This document shows positions 24,821 through 33,608 of a stretch of DNA of 64,000 nt, one piece after another (position 1 is the first letter of the stretch; each line of letters opens with the position of its first letter). The stretch lies in contig NZ_JACIEN010000005.1 of assembly GCF_014196925.1 (NCBI RefSeq), positions 124,001 through 188,000 on the forward strand. The letters run 5' to 3'. Both the position numbers and the translations under genes were made by a program. Under the pieces are notes generated by a model that was not told the origin of the DNA, did no database searches, and saw nothing but the letters and a program-made list of their open reading frames with translations. The stretch is from Chelatococcus caeni. Lineage in GTDB: Bacteria; Pseudomonadota; Alphaproteobacteria; Rhizobiales; Beijerinckiaceae.

Positions 24821-25900
24821 TCAGTCCTGCTGCGAAGCCGCAGATGGTGCAAGGAAGCGTGTCACGGCGCCGAGGAAGGCGGCGCGGCCGCTTTCGCTCC
24901 TGTCGAGATGCACGAAATGCGTCGCGTCGGGGATCGCGACGAGCTCCGCTTGCGGCGCTTCGCCGGCGATCGCCAGCGCATCCTCCGGCCGGCTCCAGAA
25001 GTCGGCCTCCGAGCGTAGCACGAGCACGGGCATGCTGAGCGCGGATGCGGACCACTGCCGCTCGCCGGTCGCCAGTTCGAAGCTGTCGGCCATGGCGCCG
25101 CTCGGAGAGCGGAAGCTTGGCGGCTCGCGGCTCTGCGACGTCGGGTCGGAGGCCAGCGCGGCCTCGACATAGGCCTGCTTGACGCGTTCGTCCCGCCAGG
25201 AGGCCTTGTCGGGCATCGGAATGCTGTTGTCCCATGCCGGCAACAGGCTTGCCCCGGTATTGAGGCGATAGGCGCCGTAGGCTGCCGCATTGAAGTGCCC
25301 CGGCCTCGCGGGATCCTCGAGCGGCGAGCCGTGGCCGAGCGACTTGTGTTCGCGCGAGCCACCATAGAGCGTGTTGTAGAGGACGAGCCGCTCGACCTTT
25401 TGCGGATATCTCGCCGCATAGGCGCCGGCCCAATGCCCTCCGGTCGCCCAGCCGATGATGCCGACCTGCGGGTCTCCGCTCCAGCCGATGATGGCGTCGA
25501 TCGCGGCGGCGATGTCCGTCACCGCATCCTCGGTCCGCATCAAGGGCTCAGCTTCGGCTCGCGGCCGCTCCATCGCCGCCGGCCTGCTCGATCCACCGTA
25601 GCCGCGCAGGTCGAGGATGTAGACGGCGTGGCCTGCTTCGGCGAGGTCGGCTGCCAGGGAGCCTCCGGGCACCGGAAGATCGAAGGACGCCACGCCGGGC
25701 ACCCGCGCCCCATGGATGAGAAGGACGGCCGAAGCGATCTCGGCGGGCCCGCCGGGGCTGCGCACTTCCCGGACGAAAAGGCGCTCGCCGGACGGCAGAT
25801 CAACGTACTGGTCGGTCCTTTCGACCGGGGGCTGGGAGGCAGCTGTCGCGACCGGTCCCATGAGTGCACCTGCCAGGATGAGCGTAGCTAATCGGGTCAT
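24821..25900 (-). CDS. Alpha/beta hydrolase-fold protein with altered nucleophile elbow
   Basis: The 359-residue exported protein has a signal peptide (MTRLATLILAGALMGPVATA). The fold is shown by VLLIHGARVPGVASFD (oxyanion region), VYILDLRGYGGSSRP, and the C-terminal VLRSEADFW (acid) and IPDATHFVHLD (histidine). The elbow that normally reads GxSxGG is GWATGG (25463-25446, codon GCG), so the serine nucleophile is Ala. Either the protein has lost hydrolase activity or it uses another mechanism. It is divergent from a LysR gene at 25992 that may control it. Confidence 0.85.
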   Translation of the reverse strand: MTRLATLILAGALMGPVATAASQPPVERTDQYVDLPSGERLFVREVRSPGGPAEIASAVLLIHGARVPGVASFDLPVPGGSLAADLAEAGHAVYILDLRGYGGSSRPAAMERPRAEAEPLMRTEDAVTDIAAAIDAIIGWSGDPQVGIIGWATGGHWAGAYAARYPQKVERLVLYNTLYGGSREHKSLGHGSPLEDPARPGHFNAAAYGAYRLNTGASLLPAWDNSIPMPDKASWRDERVKQAYVEAALASDPTSQSREPPSFRSPSGAMADSFELATGERQWSASALSMPVLVLRSEADFWSRPEDALAIAGEAPQAELVAIPDATHFVHLDRSESGRAAFLGAVTRFLAPSAASQQD

Positions 25901-25978
25901 CGCGTCTTCCCTCGACTGTGATCCGGGGAAGATGACGGGCCGAAGCGCCTCGATCGATGATGCATCTGATGGGTTTTG

Positions 25979-25993
25979 ATATCGTGGCGATAT
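25979..25993. promoter_or_regulatory. Palindrome overlapping the LysR start codon
   Basis: ATATCGTGGCGATAT (arms of 6 bp, 3-bp centre) ends in the ATG of the LysR gene at 25992, within the 91-bp gap shared with the divergent hydrolase. It could be an operator used for autoregulation. No clear ribosome binding site precedes that ATG. Confidence 0.4.
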
Positions 25994-26867
25994 GGAGCTT
26001 CGCCATCTTCGCCACTTCCTGGCCGTCGCCGAGGAACTGCACATGGGACAAGCGGCAGCGCGCCTCGGCATGGCGCAGCCGCCGCTCAGCCAGTCGATCG
26101 CCAGGCTGGAAAGGGAGCTCGGCGTCCGTCTTTTCGATCGGGCGAACAGGCGGCTGACCCTCACGCGGGCCGGAATCGCCATTCTCGATGAGGCCCGCGC
26201 CTCCCTCCAGCATGCCGATGCAGCCTTCGCTCTCGCAAGGGCCGCCGAGCACGGCGCCGCCGGCGAGGTCAGGATCGGCTTCGTCTCGGCAGCCCTCTAT
26301 CACCACCTGCCGAGGCGCCTCGGCCGGCTGCGGCAGGCGCTTCCGGGCGTGAAGCCGAGGCTGGTCGAAATGTCGACCAACGAGCAACTCGATGCCCTTG
26401 CCGCAGGCGCGATCGACATCGGCTTTGCCCATCCTCCCCTCGGAACGGGCGAGCGCCTGGCCGTCCTCGAATTGCCCGCCGAGACGAGCGTGGCGGCCCT
26501 GCCCGACGATGGAGGAACGGGACCTGTCAGTCTGGAACAGATCGCCGCCTGCGGGCTGATCCTCTTTCCGCCGGCCCAGGGCCCGGTGCTGCACGCCTGC
26601 ATCATGGACAGCTTCACCAATGCCGGGATCGAAGTGCAGGTCGTGCAGGAAGCGACACGGGCGCTGACGATGCTGTCGCTCGTCTCGGCGGGCCTCGGCG
26701 CAGCGCTCTTGCCGGAATCGATCCGGCGGGTCGCTTTTGACGGGGTCCGCTATGCTGCGATCGCGGACGCGGCCGTGCCGGCCTTCTCGCTCTCGATGAT
26801 CGCGCGGCGCGGGGCGCAGCCGCCTGTCGTCCGGCGGGTATGGGAGCTTTTCCGCCAGGCGATCTGA
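25992..26867 (+). CDS. LysR-family transcriptional regulator (BenM/CatR-like)
   Basis: The 291-residue LysR protein starts with the classical MELRHLRHFLAVAEELHMGQAAARLGMAQPPLSQSI-type HTH (residues 1-36), close to the CatR/BenM/CbbR branch, followed by RLERELGVRLFDRANRR and an effector domain. It is divergent from the exported hydrolase-fold protein and probably regulates it. The start lacks an evident SD and overlaps a palindrome. The next gene on this strand begins 236 bp later behind its own promoter, so it is monocistronic. Confidence 0.92.
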   Translation: MELRHLRHFLAVAEELHMGQAAARLGMAQPPLSQSIARLERELGVRLFDRANRRLTLTRAGIAILDEARASLQHADAAFALARAAEHGAAGEVRIGFVSAALYHHLPRRLGRLRQALPGVKPRLVEMSTNEQLDALAAGAIDIGFAHPPLGTGERLAVLELPAETSVAALPDDGGTGPVSLEQIAACGLILFPPAQGPVLHACIMDSFTNAGIEVQVVQEATRALTMLSLVSAGLGAALLPESIRRVAFDGVRYAAIADAAVPAFSLSMIARRGAQPPVVRRVWELFRQAI

Positions 26868-26996
26868 CGATCGTCCGTCGTGCCTGGGTCGGCGATCCCA
26901 TTGCCGCTGGCGGTCTCATCCCTTGCGCCGGACCGGCCATAGACCACGCCGGGCGCGCGAGGTGCCACAGCGGCACGCCCCTTGCCCGGGCGGTGC

Positions 26997-27044
26997 TTGA
27001 CAGTCCGCCGCTCTCGTCCAATAGTAACTACCTGATGAGTTACT
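26997..27044 (+). promoter_or_regulatory. Sigma-70-type promoter with overlapping operator for the 27-34 kb operon
   Basis: A perfect TTGACA (26997-27002), a 17-bp spacer and AATAGT (27020-27025) form a good vegetative promoter. An inverted repeat, AGTAACT (27023-27029) and AGTTACT (27038-27044), overlaps the -10 and the start point, as a repressor site would. The permease gene starts 60 bp downstream. The repressor is not known; the TetR-type gene at 34691 is the nearest downstream candidate but its own palindrome differs in sequence. Confidence 0.65.
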
Positions 27045-27103
27045 TAAGAGCGTGATCACACGCCGTGCGCGATTCTCGCGCTTCGTCTGGGGAGGAAGGC
27101 GCC

Positions 27104-27925
27104 ATGGCCCGTGCCGCGGGTTCTCGTGCGAGCGGACGCACCCTTGTGCAATGGCTCGATTCGGCCTGGGTGCGGCCGGTCGGTCTCATCGTCGTCATCG
27201 TCGTCCTGTGGGAGCTGGCGGTTAGGCTCTTCGCCATCCCGCCCTATCTCGTGCCCAAGCCGTGGGACGTCATCCTCGTCCTCGTCCACGAGCGCGACAT
27301 GCTGCTCGCCGAATCCGTGCCGACGACGATCGCCACCATCGGCGGCTTTGCCCTGTCGGTCGCCGTCGGCATCCCGCTCGCCATGCTCATCGCCGGCTCG
27401 CGCACGGTGGAGGCCTATCTCTATCCGCTGCTCGTCTTCTCGCAGTCGATCCCGAAGGTGGCGGTGGCGCCGCTGCTCGTCGTCTGGTTCGGCTTCGGCA
27501 TGGCGCCGAAGGTCATCTCCGCCTTCCTGCTCGGCGTCTTCCCCGTCGTCGTCGCCGGCGTGCAGGGCTTCAAGTCGGTCGAGCCGGACATGCGCGACCT
27601 CGCCCGCTCGGTGAAGGCCTCCTGGCTGCAGACCTTCATGATCGTCAGCCTGCCGCACGCGCTGCCGTCGATTTTCTCCGGCCTCAAGGTGTCGGTGACG
27701 CTCGCCGTCGTCGGGGCCGTCGTCGGCGAGTTCGTCGGCGCCAATTCCGGCATCGGCTTCGTGCTGCAGCGCTCCATCGGCAATTTCGAGCTGCCGACGA
27801 TGTTCGCGGCGCTCACCATCCTCGCCCTCATCGGCGTCGTCCTGTTCTGGACCATCGACCTCGTCGAGCGCCTCGCCGTGCCCTGGCACGCGAGCCAGCG
27901 CGCCGACGTCATCGCGACAGCCTGA
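27104..27925 (+). CDS. ABC transporter permease (SsuC/TauC type)
   Basis: The 273-residue inner-membrane protein has helices beginning with VGLIVVIVVLWELAVRLFAI and an EAA-type loop VEPDMRDLARSVKASWLQT. ATG 27104 follows a strong GGGGAGGAAGG; an upstream GTG would add 13 residues. It is the first gene of a seven-gene run, an order (permease, binding protein, ATPase) that differs from the other NMT1-type importer in this window. Confidence 0.92.
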   Translation: MARAAGSRASGRTLVQWLDSAWVRPVGLIVVIVVLWELAVRLFAIPPYLVPKPWDVILVLVHERDMLLAESVPTTIATIGGFALSVAVGIPLAMLIAGSRTVEAYLYPLLVFSQSIPKVAVAPLLVVWFGFGMAPKVISAFLLGVFPVVVAGVQGFKSVEPDMRDLARSVKASWLQTFMIVSLPHALPSIFSGLKVSVTLAVVGAVVGEFVGANSGIGFVLQRSIGNFELPTMFAALTILALIGVVLFWTIDLVERLAVPWHASQRADVIATA

Positions 27926-27991
27926 TCCTCATCCCGCGCCAAGACGGGAGCACCAAAGCAACGCTCTGACAGAGCTCATGGGGAGGACATC

Positions 27992-28996
27992 ATGTTGAAG
28001 GCCCGGTTTGTGAAGATCTTGTCCCTGGCGGGTATGGCGGCGTTTCTCGCAGGCGCGCAGGCCGAGGCCGCCGACAAGGCGGTGCTGCTGCTCAACTGGT
28101 ATGTCTACGGCGAGCACGCGCCGTTCTATCTCGGCAAGAAGAAAGGCTTCTTCGCGGAGGAGGGCATCGACCTCGACATCCAGGAGGGGAGGGGCTCGGC
28201 GCTGACCGTGCAGGCGGTGGCGGCCAAGACGGTGCCCTTCGGCTATGCCGACGTGCCGACCATGATCCGCGCCGCCGTGAAGGGCGCGCCGGTCGTCGCC
28301 ACGGGCATCGCCCTGCAGAAGAGCCCCATGTCCGTCATGGGCTTTTCCGAGAAGAACATCCGCACGCCCGACGACATCAAGGGCAAGACCGTCGCCATGA
28401 CGCCCGGCGATTCCATGTCGCAGATCTGGCCCCTGTTCCTCAAGCGCACGGGCCTCAAGGAGGGCGATTTCCAGGTCGTCTCCGGCGACGCCCAGACGAA
28501 GCTCAACGCCGTCATCAACGGGCGCGCCGACGTGCTCCTCGGCTATGCCATGGACCAGAGCATGAAGATCAAGGACGCCACCGGCAAGGATGTCTTCCCT
28601 GTGATGTTTGCCGACTACGGGATCAACATGGTCTCGTCCGGCATCTTCGTGCACAAGGACATGCTCGGTGAGAACGCCGATCTCGTGCGCCGCTTCATGG
28701 CGGCCGCGACGAAGTCGATCGAATATGCCGAGAAGCACTCGGCCGAGGCGGCCGAGGCCGTGCTCGAGGCCCTGCCCAAGGCGGGCAAGAAGGAGACCCT
28801 GCAGGAAGGCTTCGAGCTGACGATACCGCTCTATCACACGGACGAGACCAAGGGGCAGCGGCCGTGGCGCGTGAGCGACAAGATCATGGCCGACACGGTC
28901 GATCTCCTGGTGCAGTACGGCGGCGTCGAGGCGGCGTCGGCCGGGGATCCGAAGGCGTTCTACACGAACGACTTCCTGCCGGCGGCGAGCCAGTGA
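27992..28996 (+). CDS. ABC transporter substrate-binding protein, NMT1/THI5 type
   Basis: The 334-residue periplasmic binding protein has a Sec signal peptide (about 1-26, LAGMAAFLAGAQAEA). The mature start is KAVLLLNWYVYGEHAPFYLGKKKGFFAEEGIDL, and the WY(V)xxEHAPFY pattern is typical of the NMT1/THI5 fold that binds pyrimidine precursors and other small organic molecules. GGGGAGG lies upstream of the ATG. It feeds the importer whose permease and ATPase flank it. The ligand is probably the substrate of the enolase and oxidoreductase downstream. Confidence 0.9.
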   Translation: MLKARFVKILSLAGMAAFLAGAQAEAADKAVLLLNWYVYGEHAPFYLGKKKGFFAEEGIDLDIQEGRGSALTVQAVAAKTVPFGYADVPTMIRAAVKGAPVVATGIALQKSPMSVMGFSEKNIRTPDDIKGKTVAMTPGDSMSQIWPLFLKRTGLKEGDFQVVSGDAQTKLNAVINGRADVLLGYAMDQSMKIKDATGKDVFPVMFADYGINMVSSGIFVHKDMLGENADLVRRFMAAATKSIEYAEKHSAEAAEAVLEALPKAGKKETLQEGFELTIPLYHTDETKGQRPWRVSDKIMADTVDLLVQYGGVEAASAGDPKAFYTNDFLPAASQ

Positions 28997-29007
28997 GGGG
29001 TGCCGCG

Positions 29008-29832
29008 ATGCCTGCCGCCGCGCGCCGCTTCACCGTGATCAGCCGGGACGAGCCGGCCGGGACGCGCCGTCTCATCGAGATCCGCGGCCTGAGCAAGACC
29101 TACCGCACGCGGGCCGGGGACGTGCCGTCCCTGTCCCCGGTCGATCTGGACGTCGACGAGGGCGAGTTCATCGCCGTCGTCGGCCCCTCGGGATGCGGCA
29201 AGTCCACGCTCCTGAAGCTTCTCGCCGGCCTCATCGCGCCGACCGAGGGCGAGGTGCGCATCGACGGCGAGGCGGTGCGCGAGCCGCCGGACAATGTCGG
29301 CATCGTCTTCCAGAGCCCGGTCCTGCTCGCCTGGCGCACGCTGCTGCGCAACGTCATGATGCCCGTCGAGGTGCGCGGCCTCGACCGCGCCACGCATCTC
29401 GCCCGGGCGCACCAACTGCTCGAGACGGCGGGCCTCAAGGGCTTCGAGGACAAGTATCCCTGGCAGCTCTCGGGCGGCATGCAGCAGCGCGCCGCCATCT
29501 GCCGGGCGCTGGTGCACGACCCGGCGCTGCTCCTGATGGACGAGCCGTTTGGCGCGCTCGACGCCATGACGCGCGAGCACATGAATCTCGAATTGCAGCG
29601 CATCCACGGCGAGACCAACAAGACCATCATCTTCATCACCCACTCGATCCCGGAGGCGGTGTTCCTGGCCGACCGGGTGGTGGTGATGTCGTCGCGTCCC
29701 GGCACGGTCGAGGCGATCTACAAGGTCGACCTGCCGCGGCCGCGTTCGCTGGAGATGATGGGCGAGCGGTCCTTCGCCGAGATCACCAAGGAAATCCGCG
29801 GGCACTTCTATGCCCGCGGCGCATTGGACTGA
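29008..29832 (+). CDS. ABC transporter ATP-binding protein (SsuB/TauB type)
   Basis: The 274-residue ATPase has Walker A GPSGCGKST, Q-loop FQSPVLLAWRTL, signature LSGGMQQR and Walker B LLLMDEPFGALDAMT, then H-loop THSIPEA. The start MPAAARRF at 29008 sits 8 nt after GAGGGG; the longer frame upstream lies within the binding-protein gene. It is followed after 4 bp by the enolase-family gene, so import and catabolism genes are one transcript. Confidence 0.92.
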   Translation: MPAAARRFTVISRDEPAGTRRLIEIRGLSKTYRTRAGDVPSLSPVDLDVDEGEFIAVVGPSGCGKSTLLKLLAGLIAPTEGEVRIDGEAVREPPDNVGIVFQSPVLLAWRTLLRNVMMPVEVRGLDRATHLARAHQLLETAGLKGFEDKYPWQLSGGMQQRAAICRALVHDPALLLMDEPFGALDAMTREHMNLELQRIHGETNKTIIFITHSIPEAVFLADRVVVMSSRPGTVEAIYKVDLPRPRSLEMMGERSFAEITKEIRGHFYARGALD

Positions 29833-29836
29833 CGCC

Positions 29837-31225
29837 ATGGCCCCACGGCTTCGCCTCCTCGACATTGCCTGTTTCGAGCGGCTCATGCCGTTCACGCATG
29901 CCTTCCGCTTCGGCGCGGTGAGCGTGACGGCGGCGCCGCAGGCCTTCGTGCGCGTCACCGCCGAGGTCGAGGGCCACGGCATCGCGACGGGCGCCGCGGC
30001 CGAGATGATGATGCCGAAGTGGTTCGACAAGAATCCGGCGAAGAGCCCGGCCGACACCATCGACGACCTGCGCGCCGGGCTCACGCGGGCCGCGGCGGTG
30101 TATCGCGATGCCCGCGGCTTCGACACGGCCTTCGGGCATCATGCCCGCACGGTCGGCGCGACGGCGCAGGATGCGGCGCCGGCGCTGGTGCGCGGCTACG
30201 GCCCCGCCGTCATCGACAAGGCGATCCTCGATGCCCTGTTCAAGGCGCTCGGCGTCGACGCCGCGACGGGTCTCAGGCGCAACCTGCCGGGGCTCGATGC
30301 GCGGCTGACGCCGGACATCGAGGCCGGGCGGATCGACGACTTCCTCGCCGGTCTCGCGCCGCGGGCGGAGGTTGCCCTGCGCTGGACGGTCGGCCTCGGC
30401 GACGACCTTGCGGAGCTGCCCGGCGAGATCGCGCGCTCGTCGCTCCGCTACCTCAAGCTCAAGCTCGGCGGCGACGTTGCGCAGGACCGGGCGCGCCTAG
30501 CCGAGATCGCTGGCATCATGGCGCGGGCGGGCACCATCACGGGCGTGACGCTCGACGCCAACGAGCAATACGACCTTCCCGGCCTCGCGGCGCTCGTCGA
30601 GGCGCTCACGTCCGATGCGGCCCTTGCTCCCCTGCGCGAGCGGCTGATGTATGTCGAGCAGCCGCTCGACCGTGCCACGACCCTCGCCCACGACCTCGGC
30701 GACGTCGCTGAGGGCATGGCCTTCATCATCGACGAGGCGGACGGCACCTACGATGCCTTTCCGCAGGCGATGGCGCGCGGCTATCGCGGCGTCTCGTCCA
30801 AGGCCTGCAAGGGCCTCTACAAGTCGCTCCTCAATGCCGTGCGGGCCCGGGCGCTGAACGAGGCCGCAGGGCGCCCCGGTCACTGCTTCCTGAGTGGTGA
30901 AGACCTCACCTGCCAGGCCGGCCTCGGCGTGCAGCAGGACACGGCGCTCGTCGCGCTCCTCGGCCTCGGCCACGTCGAGCGCAACGGTCATCACTATGTC
31001 GACGGCTTCGGGCCGGCGCCGGCGGAAGAGGCGGAGGCCTTCGCCGCCGCCCATCCCGACCTCTACGAGGAGCGCGGCGGCCGCCTGCGGCTTGCGACCG
31101 GCAGCGGCGCGCTCGCCACCCGTTCCCTCTTCCGCGTTCCCGGCCTCGCCGGCGGCGCCGAACCCATCTGGGGCAGCCTCGCGCGCCTCACTTCCCAATC
31201 CATCCTCGAAGGGCAGACATCATGA
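29837..31225 (+). CDS. Enolase-superfamily (mandelate racemase-like) enzyme
   Basis: The 462-residue protein has barrel motifs in order: YLKLKLGGD with a KxK pair (about 205-210), TLDANEQYDL with the first metal Asp, YVEQPLDR with the second metal Glu, FIIDEADGT with the third acidic ligand, and GVSSKACKG with a lysine. Such enzymes abstract a proton next to a carboxylate to racemise or dehydrate sugar acids and related acids. It is somewhat longer than the common 370-400 residues. Its stop overlaps the start of the oxidoreductase gene. The substrate is unknown. Confidence 0.85.
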   Translation: MAPRLRLLDIACFERLMPFTHAFRFGAVSVTAAPQAFVRVTAEVEGHGIATGAAAEMMMPKWFDKNPAKSPADTIDDLRAGLTRAAAVYRDARGFDTAFGHHARTVGATAQDAAPALVRGYGPAVIDKAILDALFKALGVDAATGLRRNLPGLDARLTPDIEAGRIDDFLAGLAPRAEVALRWTVGLGDDLAELPGEIARSSLRYLKLKLGGDVAQDRARLAEIAGIMARAGTITGVTLDANEQYDLPGLAALVEALTSDAALAPLRERLMYVEQPLDRATTLAHDLGDVAEGMAFIIDEADGTYDAFPQAMARGYRGVSSKACKGLYKSLLNAVRARALNEAAGRPGHCFLSGEDLTCQAGLGVQQDTALVALLGLGHVERNGHHYVDGFGPAPAEEAEAFAAAHPDLYEERGGRLRLATGSGALATRSLFRVPGLAGGAEPIWGSLARLTSQSILEGQTS

Positions 31226-32403
31226 GCCAGCGTACTCTCGGCATCGTCATGCACGGCATCACCGGCCGCATGGGGCTCAACCAGCATCTCATCCGCTCGG
31301 TCGCCGCCATCCGCGCGCAGGGCGGCGTGCCGCTGTCGGACGGCTCGCGCGTGCAGCTCGACCCCATCCTCGTCGGCCGCAATGCCGAGAAGGTCGAGGC
31401 GCTCGCCAAAGCCCACGGCATCGCCCGCTGGACGACGGACCTCGACGCCGCCATCGCCAATCCCGACGACACCATTTTCTTCGACGCGGCGACGACGCAG
31501 ATGCGGCCGGAACTGCTGGAGAAGGCGATCGCCACCGGCAAGCACATCTATTGCGAGAAGCCGATCGCCACCGACTTCTCCAAGGCGCTCAGGATCTGCG
31601 AGCTCGCCGACGCCAAGGGCGTGAAGCACGGCGTGGTGCAGGACAAGCTCTTCCTGCCCGGCCTGCAGAAGCTGAAGTTTCTGCGCGATTCCGGTTTCTT
31701 CGGCCGGATGCTCTCGGTGCGCGGCGAGTTCGGCTACTGGGTCTTCGAGGGCGATTGGGGTCAGGCGCCGCAGCGCCCGTCCTGGAACTACCGCAACGAG
31801 GACGGCGGCGGCATGATCCTCGACATGGTCTGCCACTGGCGCTACGTGCTCGACAACCTCTTCGGCGAGGTGAAGGCCGTCTCCTGCCTCGGCGCCACCC
31901 ACATCCCGGCGCGCGTCGACGAGCGGGGCAAGTCCTATCCGGCGACGGCGGATGACTCGGCCTATGCCACCTTCGAGCTCGACGGCGGCGTCATCGCCCA
32001 CATCAACATGTCCTGGTGCGTGCGGGTTTACCGCGACGACCTCGTCACCTTCCAGGTCGACGGCACGCACGGCTCGGCGGTGGCAGGCCTGACCGATTGC
32101 GTCATGCAGGCCCGCCAGGGCACGCCCCGGCCGGTGTGGAACCCGGACCAGAAGCAGACGCACGACTTCTATGCCGACTGGCAGCCGGTGCCGGACACCG
32201 CGGTCTACGACAACGGCTTCAAGACCCAGTGGGAGATGTTCGTCCGCCATGTCGTCGAGGGCGCGCCCTACAAGTACACGCTGCACGAGGGCGCCAAGGG
32301 CGTGCAGCTCGTCGAATGCGCGCTCGAGAGCTGGCGCGAGCGCCGCTGGGTCGACGTGCCGCCGCTGCCGCTGAAGGCGGCGCGGGCTCAGGCAGCCGAG
32401 TGA
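31222..32403 (+). CDS. Gfo/Idh/MocA family oxidoreductase
   Basis: The 393-residue NAD(P)-dependent dehydrogenase-type protein has a nucleotide-binding start GIVMHGITGRMGLNQHLIRS and the family motif HIYCEKPIATDFSKA (about 108-122). The C-terminal domain contains MVCHWRYVLDNLFGE. The family oxidises or reduces sugars, inositols and their derivatives. It is coupled to the enolase gene by a 4-nt overlap and precedes the DUF993 gene, so it probably oxidises the same carbon skeleton. Confidence 0.92.
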   Translation: MSQRTLGIVMHGITGRMGLNQHLIRSVAAIRAQGGVPLSDGSRVQLDPILVGRNAEKVEALAKAHGIARWTTDLDAAIANPDDTIFFDAATTQMRPELLEKAIATGKHIYCEKPIATDFSKALRICELADAKGVKHGVVQDKLFLPGLQKLKFLRDSGFFGRMLSVRGEFGYWVFEGDWGQAPQRPSWNYRNEDGGGMILDMVCHWRYVLDNLFGEVKAVSCLGATHIPARVDERGKSYPATADDSAYATFELDGGVIAHINMSWCVRVYRDDLVTFQVDGTHGSAVAGLTDCVMQARQGTPRPVWNPDQKQTHDFYADWQPVPDTAVYDNGFKTQWEMFVRHVVEGAPYKYTLHEGAKGVQLVECALESWRERRWVDVPPLPLKAARAQAAE

Positions 32404-32420
32404 GGGCAGGGAAACAGGCC

Positions 32421-33605
32421 ATGAACGTCGTCGACCAGAGCCTCACCATCCGCCTGCCGCGCGCCGACCGGTCGCTCGAGACCTTCCGGCCGCGCGCGCC
32501 GCGCGACTTCCCCGAGCGCGCGGCCGGCCCCATGAACCGCGTCGCCTTCTCGGCGGCGCATGTCGTAGCCGATCCGCTGCGCGAGGCGGACCCGTGGCTC
32601 GACTGCGCCATCGACTGGGACCGCACCATCGCCTACCGGGAGCACCTGTGGGACCTCGGCCTCGGCGTCGCCGAGGCCATGGACACGGCCCAGCGCGGCA
32701 TGGGCCTCGACTGGCCGACCTCGCTCGATCTCATCACGCGCTCGGTCGCGGCGGCGAAGGCGCGCGGCGGGGCGCTCGTCTTCTCCGGCGCCGGCACGGA
32801 CCATCTCGACCTTGCCGCGGTGAAGAGCGTCGACGAGGTGATCGCGGCCTACGAGACGCAGTTCGAGGCCATCGAGAAGGTCGGCGGGCGCATCATCCTC
32901 ATGTGCTCGCGGGCGCTCGCCCGCGTGGCGGCGGGGCCCGACGACTACGTGCGCGTCTACGACCGGCTGCTGACGGGGGCGCGCGAGCCCGTCATCATCC
33001 ACTGGCTCGGCGACATGTTCGATCCCGCGCTCGCCGGCTATTGGGGCACGCGCGATCTCGCAGCGGCGATGGACACGGCGGTTTCCATCATCAACGCCCA
33101 TGCGGCCAAGGTCGACGGCGTGAAGATCTCGCTGCTCGACAAGGACCGCGAGATCGACATGCGCCGGCGCCTTGCGCCGGGCGTGCGCATGTATACGGGC
33201 GACGACTTCAACTATGCCGAACTGATCGCCGGTGACGACAAGGGCTATTCCGACGCGCTGCTCGGCATCTTCGATGCCATCGCGCCGGCAGCCTCGGCCG
33301 CGCTCGTCAGCCTCGCCGAGGGGGACGAAGCGACCTTCCACGACATCCTCTCGCCGACGGTGCCGCTGTCACGCCACATCTTCCGGGCGCCGACGCGCTT
33401 CTACAAGACGGGCGTCGTCTTCATGGCCTATCTCAACGGCTGGCAGGACCATTTCACCATGGTCGGCGGCCAGGAGAGCGCGCGCTCGACGCTGCATCTC
33501 GCCGAGCTCTTTCGGCTCGCCGATGCGGCGGGCCTGCTGCGCGAGCCGGCCCTCGCGGTCAGGCGCATGCGCCACGTGCTCGCGACGCACGGCGTGGAAG
33601 GGTGA
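32421..33605 (+). CDS. DUF993 family protein (DapA-like TIM barrel)
   Basis: The 394-residue protein begins with SLTIRLPRADRSLETFRPR, then shows VFSGAGTDHLD, EPVIIHWLGDMFDPALAGYWG, KVDGVKISLLDKDREIDMRRRL and MYTGDDFNYAELIAGDD. These blocks fit DUF993, a family related to dihydrodipicolinate synthases whose activity is, as far as I know, not established; VKISLLDK supplies a plausible Schiff-base lysine. It lies between an oxidoreductase and a TIM-barrel isomerase gene and may cleave a keto-sugar or keto-acid intermediate. ATG 32421 follows AGGGAAACAGG. Confidence 0.85.
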   Translation: MNVVDQSLTIRLPRADRSLETFRPRAPRDFPERAAGPMNRVAFSAAHVVADPLREADPWLDCAIDWDRTIAYREHLWDLGLGVAEAMDTAQRGMGLDWPTSLDLITRSVAAAKARGGALVFSGAGTDHLDLAAVKSVDEVIAAYETQFEAIEKVGGRIILMCSRALARVAAGPDDYVRVYDRLLTGAREPVIIHWLGDMFDPALAGYWGTRDLAAAMDTAVSIINAHAAKVDGVKISLLDKDREIDMRRRLAPGVRMYTGDDFNYAELIAGDDKGYSDALLGIFDAIAPAASAALVSLAEGDEATFHDILSPTVPLSRHIFRAPTRFYKTGVVFMAYLNGWQDHFTMVGGQESARSTLHLAELFRLADAAGLLREPALAVRRMRHVLATHGVEG

Positions 33606-33608
33606 CGC

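Noticed and set aside
23262-25433. A 723-codon minus-strand open frame spanning the DapA-like gene
   Set aside because: It covers parts of three real genes and a gap, shows no family motif and has mirror-frame composition.
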